This document shows, in pieces, positions 24,738 through 35,795 of a DNA stretch of 64,000 nt. Made by a program: the position numbers and the translations under genes. The notes under the pieces were generated by a model. It saw only the letters and a list, made by a program, of their open reading frames with translations, ran no database searches and was not told the origin of the DNA. The stretch's first letter is position 1, and the number at the start of each line of letters is the position of its first letter. This DNA comes from Celoporthe dispersa (lineage: Eukaryota; Ascomycota; Sordariomycetes; Diaporthales; Cryphonectriaceae), in the NCBI GenBank assembly GCA_016584495.1, contig WAID01000005.1:2244501-2308500 (forward strand). Reading direction: 5' to 3'.

Positions 24738-26279
24738 AGAAACTAGATGTAAGGACTGAGAGAAGGTTGAGAGGGGAGGTGAAAACAAGAAACGCGGAGA
24801 AGGGGGGACGCGTTTGGGAGAATAACTTGGCTGATTAACGCGCCTCGAGCTCCAATGTATATTCCTAATTCTCGTGCTTTGGACTCGTCTATCAGAATGC
24901 ACTCTAATTTGCAAGCTCCAAGACTAGATTACTAAAAGCCAACTTCCTTGGCTCCTTTTCTTCTGTGATCTTTACCGAAGCAAACCTCATTTGATGCCAT
25001 TCCCATACCCTATGCCCATCTCGATCTCATCTCGATCTCATCACGCTTGCCAGATCATGTATCTCCTTGATTGTATTCACAAAATGGATGTGCATATCAG
25101 ACAGAGTGTCCAAGTTATCGTATCCTATGGTTTGTAAGAAGGATGTAATTAGAACGAGGGACGAGGCTGAAGGCAAACTTGTATAATCGATACTTGGCAA
25201 CAAATTGAACCCAATTTCAACTAGCTGGTAGGTTTTCTTGAGCAGTTACCGTGATCTACCACCCGTAAGTCATGCTCAAGAGCGTCGTCGTAAGCATTCA
25301 AGCGGTTCACACGGGAGCAGCCACGAGAGCGACCCCTGGCAGAGACTGCAGTATTGTAATTTTCCAAGATCTCTCATGGAACAGGCAATAAACGTCGTCA
25401 TCATTCTGTGGGAGTATCTTGAGGATGACAACCCTCGTACGAGCTAGAAATAATATGTCGTAGACTGAGAATATCGCACACATTCTTCTCCTCCAAATGA
25501 GACCGGCCCTGGCCTGACTTCTATTCAATTCCTCAAGTTTCGTATGTTATCAAATGACTTTCATAATGACTCCAGTAATTATGAGCAATGGTCTGTCTTT
25601 GGGTGGCTCGCTGTTTGTGATGTTTTCCATTCCATCCCCAACTACCCCATTCTCCAGTGCTCTCAATCCTTCCAGAATCATATCCCATGTAATCTACTTC
25701 ATCAAGTACTAGTTTAACCTTCTCATGGATTTCCCCTATAGTTTTATTAAGAATATCATGATGAGTACTAAGTGATCGCCAGTGTGGGCAGTGGTCCATG
25801 CATCCCACACCTTGACTATACAATCACAGTTTCTGCATCATAGCGCAGCTCTCTAGGGTGTTGATCTTCTTTCCCTCCAACAAGGCTGCAGTGCTTCTCT
25901 AAAGTCTGCCCTACTCACAGTCATCTCATAATTTCAGTCACTACTCTGCCTACTGTGACCCTTGACAGCCCAACATCTCCTCAACTTATCTGTTTCATGA
26001 GGCCGACTTCTATCACACAGCAAGCAGGACAGCCAACTGGAGATAGCTAATTACGGTTGGTGCTCTGGAGAACCATATCCATTGTTCTCCAGATCAAGGT
26101 ATCGCAATGGGAACCCCTCCCTCCCGTGAATGGCTGAGCGCCTGTCAGCCTGTGTTCATGCACCATATCGACATGTCGACAAACCCCCTCATAATAATTA
26201 CTATATAAAACTAAATCGTTTTGGCCTTCTTGGATCTGGAGTTCCTACTTCTCCTTTCTCTTCACATCAGCAGTGACAG
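24738..26279. other. lower-GC stretch without assignable gene
   Basis: 1.5 kb of AT-richer sequence. Two minus-strand open frames (25533-25823 and 25307-25528) have fairly protein-like composition but no start, splice or homology support. A plus-strand frame from ATG 26130 ends at TGA 26274. No transposon protein, terminal repeat or RNA gene could be recognised. It may be a decayed gene. Confidence 0.4.
26202..26209 (+). promoter_or_regulatory. TATA-like box
   Basis: TATATAAA stands about 70 bases before the first plausible coding sequence of the unassigned gene to its right and is followed by a pyrimidine-rich stretch (26241-26265), as at many fungal transcription starts. It argues that transcription starts near 26240, but then no in-frame ATG is available. 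It could be chance in AT-rich DNA. Confidence 0.3.
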
Positions 26280-27091
26280 TGGGTCAAGGACATCACCAAA
26301 AACAACAACAACAACTTTATCAGCACCAACTGCCTTGGAGCAGCAACTTGTTGTTCACCACAAGAAGAAGAGGTCAAAATCAGAGACCTCAGAGAACTCC
26401 AAGGCTTTCAGTATGGCAACTGTATGTTCCAGTACCTCTCCTCCATCTCCTCATAAAGCCTTGACGCTTTTATCAACCCCCAACCGCCCCTAAAGCCCTC
26501 CTGCCCTCCAACAACACCAGAAAACTTTCCGAGTGATAATGTTATACCTCATCCTCCATCACATGGGTCCTCAATGATCTAAAACATGGCTTCAACACAG
26601 GTTCTGACGGACGGTCACCCCCTGGAGCCCTCAAGTACCAGGCTTTCTTGGAACTTGAGGACTTCAGCGGATGCGTTGAGACTCACTATCTCAACCGCAT
26701 CTACAACCGGGTGGACTGTGCAGACAGGAGCCGGAGCACCGAGGAGCGCCTTCGCCTGCGCGAGAGCGGGGTTACCTACCAGCGGGCGTTGCGTGCGCTC
26801 GCTGAGGACATCTGTCTGAGGAACCCCAGACTCAGCGCGGCGAAGAGACAGGAGATCACGCGGACACGGGTCTTGTAAGCTTTTTTCCTTTTCTATCTTG
26901 ACATTTTCCTCGGCACTACTCTACGCGAAACTTTGGGACTGACTTGGTTTCTTCTTATGTGCGACAGCCTCGACCAGCGGTTCTTCGACATCATGGGTTT
27001 CCATGGTGTCAAGATCGACGCGTCCACCTGGACGTGGGTCGAGGAAATCACTGCCGAAGCGGCAGCGGAGGCGATGAGGGAAATTGAGTAG
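26280..27091 (+). CDS. hypothetical protein, N-terminus unresolved
   Basis: I do not recognise this gene. The coding stretch is supported from TGG 26280 (WVKDITKNNNNN...), after a possible acceptor GACAG, through an intron 26422-26600 (GTATGT ... ACAG) and a second intron 26875-26967 (GTAAGC ... GACAG) to TAG 27091. The phases of both introns agree and join QGFQYGNC to SDGRSPPG and TRVF to LDQRFFDIMGF. The 3' part is strongly charged and helical (STEERLRLRESGVTYQRALR, AAKRQEITRTRV), ending EAAAEAMREIE. No ATG in this frame is found after the TATA box. The same frame is open back to ATG 26130 except for one TGA at 26274. The first exon is therefore unknown, or the gene is broken. Coordinates are those of the supportable part. 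Confidence 0.45.
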
Positions 27092-28263
27092 GGGAGGAAG
27101 AGGAGGAGAAAAGAGAAAAGGAAGGGGGATGGAGAGTCATAATGGCTCGAGGGGTGCGGTTGTGGGGGGTCGTTGCGGCTTGAAGACCAGCCACGGGGAG
27201 GAATAGGTGGAATGGGGATAAAGAGTCATACATAGTATTGCAGCTTTGACAAGTTTGCAGGCGGCTCTACCAGTATTCTCCTTCCATTTACCATGTTTCT
27301 CAAGGTTCTCGGCGCTCGAAAGGCTTCGCCACCCTTGGAGGACCTTTGAGGGCCTCCTAACCTTTCCTTGGGTGCCAAGAGGTTCCGTTGCGTGCGTACC
27401 GTATGATTTCGAGAGATGGAGAGGATATGGAAAACCCAGATATGATTTAAAATGGGTGGTACTATGATGAAGACGTAGAATATACGTTGATCGTCTCATT
27501 CTATTCACCGCCTGCATAATTTGTCTTTGGTTTTTTCTATTTAGTTCACCGGCGCTGGAGGGAGAAAAAAAGACGAAGATGAAATCAGGAGAAGAAAAGA
27601 AAAAGACAGGAGATGTACCAATACCAAAATCTCCATAATCATCGTTGTGGCGATGCAGTCATCCACTCGGTATTTCTGCAGCAGCCACCACGGGCTCGTC
27701 GACAGACCTCACGAAACGGCTGCGCCCGCATTGCCTTAATAATTCGATGGAGGAGGTGGAGATATACTGTCACATATGCCAGAAGTACTGACATGTGTCT
27801 GACTGACTGACTGTCCAGTGCCAGGTAATTTTGGTCGTCGCGTGCCGAAGTAGCAGTTCCCACGCGTTTCTGACGCGTTCCAAGATTTGAGGGTTGCGCA
27901 CAAGAAAATTGGGATCGCAATCAGACAAAAGATTCCTCACGCAAATCCCAATTTGGTTGCCAAGGTCAATTTAGGAGCGTGTCTGCTCGTGTCTTAGGAC
28001 TTTTCAAGAGGGCCTCCTGGGAAAGTTGACCGGAGCAGCTCTTTTGAGAATTTGCACAGGACTAGGATGCAACAATCCAAGGCCTCCTTGTTCAGGGGCC
28101 AAGATAAACAAGACGTCCATGGTGATGAGGTAGTATGGACATAGCGGTCCTCATTGCAGCTGCTAAAGCCTCCCATATGCTGGGTCTGCGCTACTTAGCG
28201 GGCATGCACAACGGTACCCCTCGAGTGTAATTAATACATGCGTAGAGACGCTTCAAGACTTTC
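27092..28263. other. convergent intergenic spacer
   Basis: About 1.2 kb between the 3' ends of flanking genes. It contains purine-rich runs (27088-27128, 27561-27610) and several short open frames without content. Nothing assignable. Confidence 0.55.
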
Positions 28264-29352
28264 TTAAAGGCTTAAAGTTCCATTTCCTAACCTAATTTCC
28301 TCAATCCTCTTCCTCTCCCCCTCCGTGCCCCTCCACGTCCGGCCATGCAGATGCTTCAGGCAGACCTGTTTCCCCTCCCCAGGACAGTACAGCCAGCACG
28401 CCCACTTCTGCCACACCCCATCCTTCATCTGGTTCCGTGCCCGCTGCCCGATATGGTCCTCGATGAACGCGCCGCGCGGCATAGCAAGCCGCGAGGGGAA
28501 GATCCGGTTCAGATAGTGCGCTGTCGAGGCGATGTGGGTCTTGTCGTGCCAGAAGAAGAGAGGCGTCAGGGGGATGGTGGCGACCTCGGGCCCAGACGAC
28601 GGTGATGGCTTGAAGTCTCGCTTCAGGGCGGCGGTGAGGCGCCGCAAGGCGGGATGGGGGTTGACGTGGTCCGAGGTCGCGTAGCCGAGCATTCTGACAG
28701 ATGGCAGACAGACGTATCTGACCAGCGCCAGCTCCTCGTCCTCCTGCTCCTCGTCCTCCTCTGACGCCCGCATGACCTCCACGATCGACTCCACGGGGAT
28801 GCTGGCGGTCAGGCTCCAGTCGTGCTGCTGGATCCAGACATAGGGCGTCTCGACCAGCCTCAGCGCCGACCGCACTGCCAGCCCAAACCCAAGGCGCTCT
28901 ACAGGCTCGATGAACGTGACCCGCCTGTCGTCTGCTCTCCAGGCCGTGAAGGCCGTGATGTTCGGGTTTTCAGGCGTACCCCAGGAGCCGAACTCGGCCT
29001 GCCCTGCCTCCGCCGTCATCTGCGCGATGCCATCAGGTGAATCTCCAGCCTTGCCTCCAAACCGCCGCAGGATGACCTTCTTGACATTCTCCTTGTACAA
29101 TGGGTACGTCGCAGCACGTTCGGCGGTCACGTGGCCCTTCTTGAGGCGGTTCGCTGGGCCTACCTTCTCGTACGTGTCGAAGACAACCACCACCTTACAC
29201 GTGAGCAGGACCGGACAGTGCTCGCGAAAGGAGTCCAGGATGGTGTCCACAAGCTCGGTGGAAGGGGCTGAGGGCGTGGGCGATGTGGTTAGGATGACCG
29301 TCAGAGACTCGGAGATGGATGTCGACCTGGTTTCGCATCTTGGTTGGGACAT
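28264..29352 (-). CDS. fungal glycosyltransferase-like hypothetical protein
   Basis: Intronless, 362 aa. ATG 29352 (MSQPRCETRS) was chosen because the open frame upstream to 29511 begins only with GTG. The start SLTVILTTSPTPSAPSTELV and VVVVFDTYEK resemble the first strands of a GT-A Rossmann-like fold, and ETPYVWIQQHDWSL resembles the acidic, metal-binding region of family-2-like glycosyltransferases. Uncharacterised proteins beginning with TSPTPSAPST are widespread in Pezizomycotina. A conserved C-terminal part reads RGAFIEDHIGQRAR and WACWLYCPGEGKQVCLKHLHGRTW. No signal peptide or membrane segment is seen, so it is probably cytosolic. A glycosyltransferase function is inferred from fold-like patterns, not shown. 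Confidence 0.7.
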   Translation of the reverse strand: MSQPRCETRSTSISESLTVILTTSPTPSAPSTELVDTILDSFREHCPVLLTCKVVVVFDTYEKVGPANRLKKGHVTAERAATYPLYKENVKKVILRRFGGKAGDSPDGIAQMTAEAGQAEFGSWGTPENPNITAFTAWRADDRRVTFIEPVERLGFGLAVRSALRLVETPYVWIQQHDWSLTASIPVESIVEVMRASEEDEEQEDEELALVRYVCLPSVRMLGYATSDHVNPHPALRRLTAALKRDFKPSPSSGPEVATIPLTPLFFWHDKTHIASTAHYLNRIFPSRLAMPRGAFIEDHIGQRARNQMKDGVWQKWACWLYCPGEGKQVCLKHLHGRTWRGTEGERKRIEEIRLGNGTLSL

Positions 29353-29949
29353 CGTCACCACACTGCGCCTGCAACGCAGGGTCTTGGTCTCCCTGGGCAG
29401 ACCATGCGGACTGTCGTCAACCACCGCCAGCTGGCTCTGTTCTGTGGTGCTCAGGATGAACAGGCGATGTGAGGCAGACCTGAGAGTTGACGCTGAGAAA
29501 AAAGAGCCCACAGGTGCTTGAAAATTTCAGCGCTCATTGGTCTTGCTACGGCGAGTCTAAGGGGGCCTAAGTCTGGTTAGGCCAGGCTGCCAGGCACACG
29601 GCAACCCCCCAAAAAAGAAGTTTAGTGCCCTGTAATTATAGCAGGGGTCCCCCCGCTGTCCGTAGCGATGGTTCTGGTTCGCATTTTAACCCCTGCACTT
29701 CGTTTCTACAAGTTATGCGGAACATTTGGCAACATTGTGATGTCTAATGCATATAAAATGTTGATGCTGGAATAAGCTGGAAGCAATTATGGAAGAATGA
29801 GTCATCAGGGGTCTGTGCGGCAGCAGGCAGGCTATGAAAATCTGGGCTCTCGAGCCCTGCTCTCTCTTCTCTTCTAGCTTCTGAATCAACACGACGATCA
29901 ACACCATTTTGACATCTTGTTCCTCTATTGAAATAGAGTAAGCCGATCG

Positions 29950-29980
<31 letters not shown>

Positions 29981-30331
29981 CTTGTAAGGAGAGGAGGAGG
30001 AAAGGCTAGTGTGTGCTATAGAAGGATGGGAGATCTGCTCGGCACATGGACGGCCGTTATGTCTTGTTTCTTTCCACGTTTCTCACACACCATGAAATAC
30101 ATAGGGCGAGTTCCAGCACCTTCGTACGTATAAATGGCTGCTCCTCAAGGAAATACGTGAGAAACTGTGGTAGAGACGAGCAGCATGCAAGGATGGTCGA
30201 CATGTGCTAGAAATAATTGCTCAGAGTCTTGGATTTATCTGTTCTATAGCCTCCTTTGTATAATACCCTATAATTGTATCTGTTGTAGGGACCTGAAATT
30301 TAATAACTTCTTGACCTCTAGGAGCCTATTC
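29353..30331. other. intergenic spacer
   Basis: Upstream region of the glycosyltransferase-like gene and 3' flank of the NRPS-like gene. It contains a GT microsatellite and no supportable gene. Confidence 0.6.
29952..29980. repeat. (TG)n microsatellite
   Basis: About fourteen uninterrupted TG units in non-coding DNA. Confidence 0.97.
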
Positions 30332-33300
30332 TTATACCTTCCAAGGGCCCGAGAGAAACTGACTGACAAACCTGGTGACAAACTCTTGATCCAGCAGCGG
30401 AGGGTCGGCCAGGGCCTGAGAGACGCCCCTGGCGTTCTCTGTGACATATCGTTTCGACGGCGCAAAACTCTCCTTGTCATACTTGCTGGCAAAAAAGTCC
30501 ACAAGCCGAATAGGAGGATTCGCAACCGGGTCCGGATTCGACGCCCTCAGCCTGCGGATCCACTCCTTGGGCTCGACCTCCTCAAACTCCAGCCCGGCCC
30601 CGCGAAGAGCCGGCAGCAGGTCATCTGTCCAGCTGAACACCCGATGGTTCGCGACGTTCGCAAAGAGGCTCCCGCCTCCTGACAGCGAGATCTCAGCCAC
30701 ACCCCGCGCCACGACATCGACAGGCAGCCATGAGGGCTCCTCCTTCAGCCTGGGCAGCGCCCCGACCGTCAGCGCGGTCTGCATACACATCACAACGCCC
30801 TCGGTGGCATTCCACACCCCATTCACCGTGTCTGCCACGATCTGGCCGATCCGCAGAACGCGCACGGGAATGCCTGCCGTCTCGCCCGCCCGCGCACAGA
30901 TCGCCTCTGCGACGGACTTGGACTGGGCGTAGCCCATACCCTGGGCCCACTCTGGCCTGGGCTCAGCTTCGGGGACGGGCCCGTCGGCGTCTGGGTGGCG
31001 GACTACGGCGCTGACGGAGGAGCAGAAGTTGAAGGAGGGCGGGCTGGTGCCGGCGGGTGCTTGCTGACACAGGGTGATGAGGTTTCTGACGCCTGCCAGG
31101 CTGTCCTGGAAGGTGGAGAGCTTGATGTTAAAGTTGACGGGCCAGGCGGAGTGGATTACTGCGCGGAGGCCGGAGCACACCTCCTGGTATGTGGACTTCT
31201 CGAGGCCTAGGTCTTCTCGGGACAGGTCGCAGGGGAGAGAGATGATCTTTTGGCGCTCTGCTGGCGAGAGGCCGTCATACACCTTGCGCTGGGTCATGGA
31301 CTCCGTGGTACGCCTTGCTGCGCTGTCGCTGTCGCTGGCGCGCACCAGACAGTAGACTCGCTCGATGGAGGTGTCTCGGACAAGTTTGGCGACGAGGTGG
31401 GCGCCTAGCGAGCCGGTTGATCCTGTGACCAATACGAAGCTGCCATTACTGGAATCAAGCTTGGGTACACGTTGAGGGTCAGACGTGAAGTTGCTGTACT
31501 TCTTAACAAGCGCTCGCATCTCAGCCTCTATGTCCTCTGTCTCGGCGTCACCCGTGCCCAGCAGGTACGCAGACAACTCGCCGACAGAAGGATGTTCAAA
31601 GACGACATTTTGTGTGAGCTTCCTGGCCGTCTTGGCCGACTTGAGTAGTTCAGCCCGGATCTGGATCGCGCGCAGGGAGTCGACCCCCAGGGCGAAGAAA
31701 TTGGTGTCGTCGTCAAATTCCACACTGCCCTGGGCACCGGCCGCGCCTTTGGAGATTAGATCGCGCAGGAAGCCTCGGAGCTCCTCCTCAGACATGACCT
31801 GCGCGTTCTCGTTGGAGGCGTTGGAGTTGGCATAGGCCGTCTCCATCTCCCCTGGCAAACGTCTTGTAGAAGGCCTGGCGGATGATGCTCCCTTTGTCTG
31901 TCGTCGGATACGCCACGTCGTGCGGCAGGATAACACACATCTCTTTAGAAAGCTGAGCGAATGCATCATTCTCTGCCTGTGTCGCGTCCACCACGGCCCA
32001 GATCTCGTCGAGAATCTGTTCTGGGCGCATACCAGCCGTCGCCGGAGACGGGATGACGAGCAGGCCGAGGTAGGGCTGCTGCGCGCCAAACACGACCGCC
32101 TCCGTCACAAGCTTAGACGACCTGATCTTGCCCTCCGTCACGACCGGGTTGAACTTCTCGCCATTCACGAGGACGATAGTGTCATCCTGGCGCGCAATGT
32201 ACTTCCACGCGCGCGGGATCGTCGGGTGCGGCTCGAATAAGTCCTTTGTGCGGTAGGAGCCGTCGTCCATGTTGGTAGCTGTCTTGGCTGGCCAGCCTTG
32301 TCTGACGCAGCACTCGAAGAGACCTGGGCCCTGGGGGAGCCAGAAGAGAAAAGGGGCCAGCTTGTCGTTCTCGCGGACGTAGTTCCAGGCCTTGTCGCCT
32401 GCGGGCCGGAAGGAGGTCATGAGCTGGCCGACCTCGGTCCTAGAGACGGATGGTCTTGTCAGCGGTCGAAAATTACCAGCGGCAGGGACTGCATTCGAAC
32501 TTACGCTCCATAATGGCTGACGAGATTCACACCGTTGTCGACGAGCAGGTTCCCCAGGTCATCAGGGCAAGCCGAGCCTCCATACATGACAACCTTGAGC
32601 GCGGCCAGGATCCTCATACCCTCGTCGCTCTCTGCCAGAAGCTTGAGCGCATAGGGCACGCCGTAGAAAATCTCAAACCTGTGGCTGCGCATGACACTGG
32701 CGAGGGCCTCGCTGGTGAGCGGCAGGTCGGCGTTGAAGAGATGGATCTGCCTGCGCGACCACACGGCGCGGAAGAAGTTGCAGATGCCGTGGTTGTGGTA
32801 GAGCGGGAGGGTGATGAAGGCCTTCATGTCGGGGTGCACGGCAAAGTTGGACAGGGCTGCGCTCTGTTTCTGGTAGATGGCCTTTGGTACACCCGTTGAC
32901 CCTGTTGTCTTATTAATAATGCATTCTCGTCGACAATCACATATGCATATAAGGACGGAGGATCCCGTGCTCACCACTCGAGTGAATAATGTAAACAATC
33001 TCGTTCGTCTCAACCTCCACGTCCAGCGCCGCGTCCAGCTGCGTGTCCACGTGCACGGCAACTGGGAACTCAAACACATCCCGCGTGGGCATATCCAGGA
33101 CCTGGAGCCCAGCACGCATCTCGCCCACCGCCAGGGCCGTCTCGACGTAGCGCGAGTCTGCAATCAGGAACGACGTCCCCGTCGCCTCGACCAGGGCCTC
33201 GATCGCAGGCGGCGGGATCCGGATGGACAGGAACAAGACCGTGTGCCCGGCCTTGAACAGCGCCAGCATCGTGACCAGGTACTCCAGGTTCGACGGGCCC

Positions 33301-33617
33301 AGCAGGGCGACCGTGGTGCGCTTCTGGGCGGAGGTGGTCCTGGTCGGGATGCTGGGCTCGAGGTGTCGTGCGACCCGGTAGGCGAACACGTCGAGCTGCT
33401 GGAATGTGTAGTCGACGTAGTCCACTCCGCTCTTGGGGTAGGATACGATGGGAATATCGGGATAGGCTGTGGCTCGGGAGCGGAGGAGGGCGTCGACGGT
33501 CTGTAGCGAGGAGTCGTCCATCTCGATGTGTTCGACCGTGGCCGACTCTTGGTCCGGGAGGGATGAGTCGGTGGGTAGGGGCGAGGATTTGGGAATGATG
33601 GCAGCAGTGGAAGCCAT
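30332..33617 (-). CDS. NRPS-like adenylation-thiolation-reductase enzyme, one frame break
   Basis: Such enzymes activate a carboxylic acid as its adenylate, load it on a phosphopantetheine arm and release it as an aldehyde or alcohol with NADPH. ATG 33617 (MASTAAIIPKSS). Introns are 32902-32974 and 32440-32504. The first acceptor (ACAACAG) was chosen because it restores the adenylation core HSSGSTGVPK. Order: A domain (to about residue 500; SHYGATEVGQLMTS, ARQDDTIVLVNGEKFNP), carrier domain FFALGVDSLRAI (Ser near 598), Rossmann reductase VLVTGSTGSLGAHL (from about 670) with catalytic YAQSK near 850. A run of four C on the plus strand, 31849-31852, has one base too many; removing it converts FARGDGDGL into FAREMETAYAN, joins A to T and gives 1048 aa. 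There is no condensation domain. Substrate unknown. The divergent membrane protein and nearby PhyH dioxygenase could belong to the same pathway. Confidence 0.9.
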
Positions 33618-35795
33618 GGTGAGAGTGTAGGACTGAGAGTTTGTAGATGAGACCCTTCTGGGGGAATTGTAGCTTTCGTGGGTTCTGGGTTCCAGCGAGA
33701 ATAAAAGAACCAAGTACTTATTGAATCAAGCCAGAAGAGCGGCGTGCTACACCCAAGTCCTGTCTTGGAGACATATGATTCTCCTCTTCAGACTTTTCAC
33801 TTCATGCTCTTCTATTACTCGCTAAGCACCGGGTCCCATGATCATCATAAAGCATGGCTGAGGCGGAGGAGGAGGAGGAGTCCCGCCGATCACGCTGCCC
33901 ACTATTACGGCTTTCCGGGTTGGTGGTTACCGAGCGTACGAGTCGTGCTCTTTTCCTCTCCAAAGTAACAATTTATCTCCGAAGATTCTCCAAACGACAA
34001 GAAGAGAATTATAAAATAAAAAAAAGGACGCTTACCTTTTAATCGGTTCTTCGAAGTCTACTTGCGTGAACACAATACGTGAGCGTTGATGGACGACACG
34101 CACGCGTACGCAGGCTCGGGTCAGCAAGCCTAGGATTTGATACAAACAAAGTGAACATTAAATATCATTGATCACACACAACCTGAATAACTTCACGACA
34201 TACCCCACACTACCGGTAAATATAAGCTCCATTCGAGGTGCTCCACCCCCGCATTCAACATACTAATATAGGAGGATACTAATATGATGATGTTTAAGGA
34301 TGGACCCCCACGCTGGCTAACACAAAATCACGCATCGCACTGCAGTCACTAATTAGAGCCAATAGTGTCACTAGTAGATCTCACTATCTGTATAGGGAAG
34401 CTCAAACAACCACGATTCGCTCCATCTGCGCTTAAACAATCTATGAAGCCGGGTTTGATCGTTCGCTTGGAAGAGATGTATTAAGTCGGTATTTTGATCT
34501 GGACCGCTTGAACATCAGTAGGGAAAAGATCTTGTTGGATACCACTAGTACAGACATCCCTCCACCTAGTAAGATTACTCGGATTCCCGTATAGACCTGA
34601 GAGTTGTCCACTTCAGAGAAGCTGAGCAGACAAGCGCGATGCCTTGACTGTGCTCGAATCAGATTCGATACTTACTGAATTCGGCCCTCTCTGCGGCCAT
34701 GCTGGCAGAAGTAAAAGTGGGTTGAGATATCAGGTTTTTCACAGCTACAGTTGGCCTTTGCGTCCTGGTGGTCCATTCTCTCTCATGCTATTTTGCGAAG
34801 TACTCATGTTGAGGTCTTGTTGGGGATAACTTTCGCAAAAAAAATGATGAGGAAGGTCAAGTCCGGATGGGGAGAGGAGGAATGGGATGAAAAGGTTTTC
34901 CCAAGGTCAGCGTACTGCCGAGGACATAGTGAAGGCCATCTTCCAGCAGTGGTTCGGAAGGTAAATTTTCTCGACCTTTTTTAACATGTGCCGATGAAAA
35001 CCTGCGGCCGTGCCTCCGGTATTCTTGTTTACAGGCCTCTTAACATGGGTATCTGCTTCCTCGACTTCTTGGGGTTCCCATATGCCCTCGACACCATCAT
35101 TAGTTCACATTAAATCGGTACGGGTATAGGTTTCGGGCACGAGATGACATTTCCGCCCAGGTGGAGAGCTCCATCACGGGCAATTGTGCGTGCGGCTATC
35201 CCAATCACTGGCGCACAAGGTAATCGACAGCCGACTCTATAATCTACCTGCGCACTCGGACCACTAGATAGAATACTGATGCACAATGACGCCAACGAGA
35301 GGGTGTGGGTCGAGATGGGATTTCAACTCGAATTAGTGTAGGAGTATATCTCCATATGTGTGAAGCTTCTCCTACACAAACAGCCTCAAACCATCCCACA
35401 CGAGACCAACTCACTGGCAGTTTCCAGACTGGCTGTTCGGGATTCAAATACTCAAGAATTCCGAGCAGTGCGTATAGGGACATACATGGATGGATATAAG
35501 AACTCCAGATCTTCTCGGTGAGGGAAATGTGGATACGTATATTTGACTATGTGCTTATGTGAGTGGCTACTGGAAAACGTGATATTAAGTATGTCTGCAC
35601 GTCAGGGGCCCCGTGAAGGGGGATGAGCTAAGCCGTAAAGCGACCTGCAGAACCTGGGATCTGCTGCATGAAACCCGATATAAGATTCATCCTCTCGATC
35701 CTCCGTGGTCATTGACCCCTCTCCTCATCACGATAAGGCTCTTCTATGAACCTAAAGAGAGAAAAGAAAGAAAAAATGCCAAAATACGTGACAAA
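33618..35795. other. divergent promoter region and gene-free spacer
   Basis: 2.2 kb between the divergent NRPS-like and membrane-protein genes. The NRPS-like leader is near 33618-33730. The remainder is AT-rich (34,000-35,600) with many short frames, none convincing. I find no binding-site palindrome I would name. Confidence 0.55.

Noticed and set aside
24738..26279. RIP-mutated transposon in the low-GC stretch
   Set aside because: No transposase, reverse-transcriptase or terminal-repeat trace could be read; AT-richness alone is not enough.
26586..26819. ATG frame beginning MASTQVLTDG
   Set aside because: It overlaps the better-supported spliced frame and ends without any family-like content or continuation across the clear intron at 26875-26967.
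29952..29980. CRISPR-like or regulatory array
   Set aside because: It is a plain dinucleotide microsatellite; a fungal nuclear locus is not expected to hold CRISPR arrays.
32887..32976. Alternative acceptors (GAG or AAG) for the first NRPS-like intron
   Set aside because: The first inserts six odd residues and the second shifts the frame; only ACAACAG restores the adenylation core HSSGSTGVPK.
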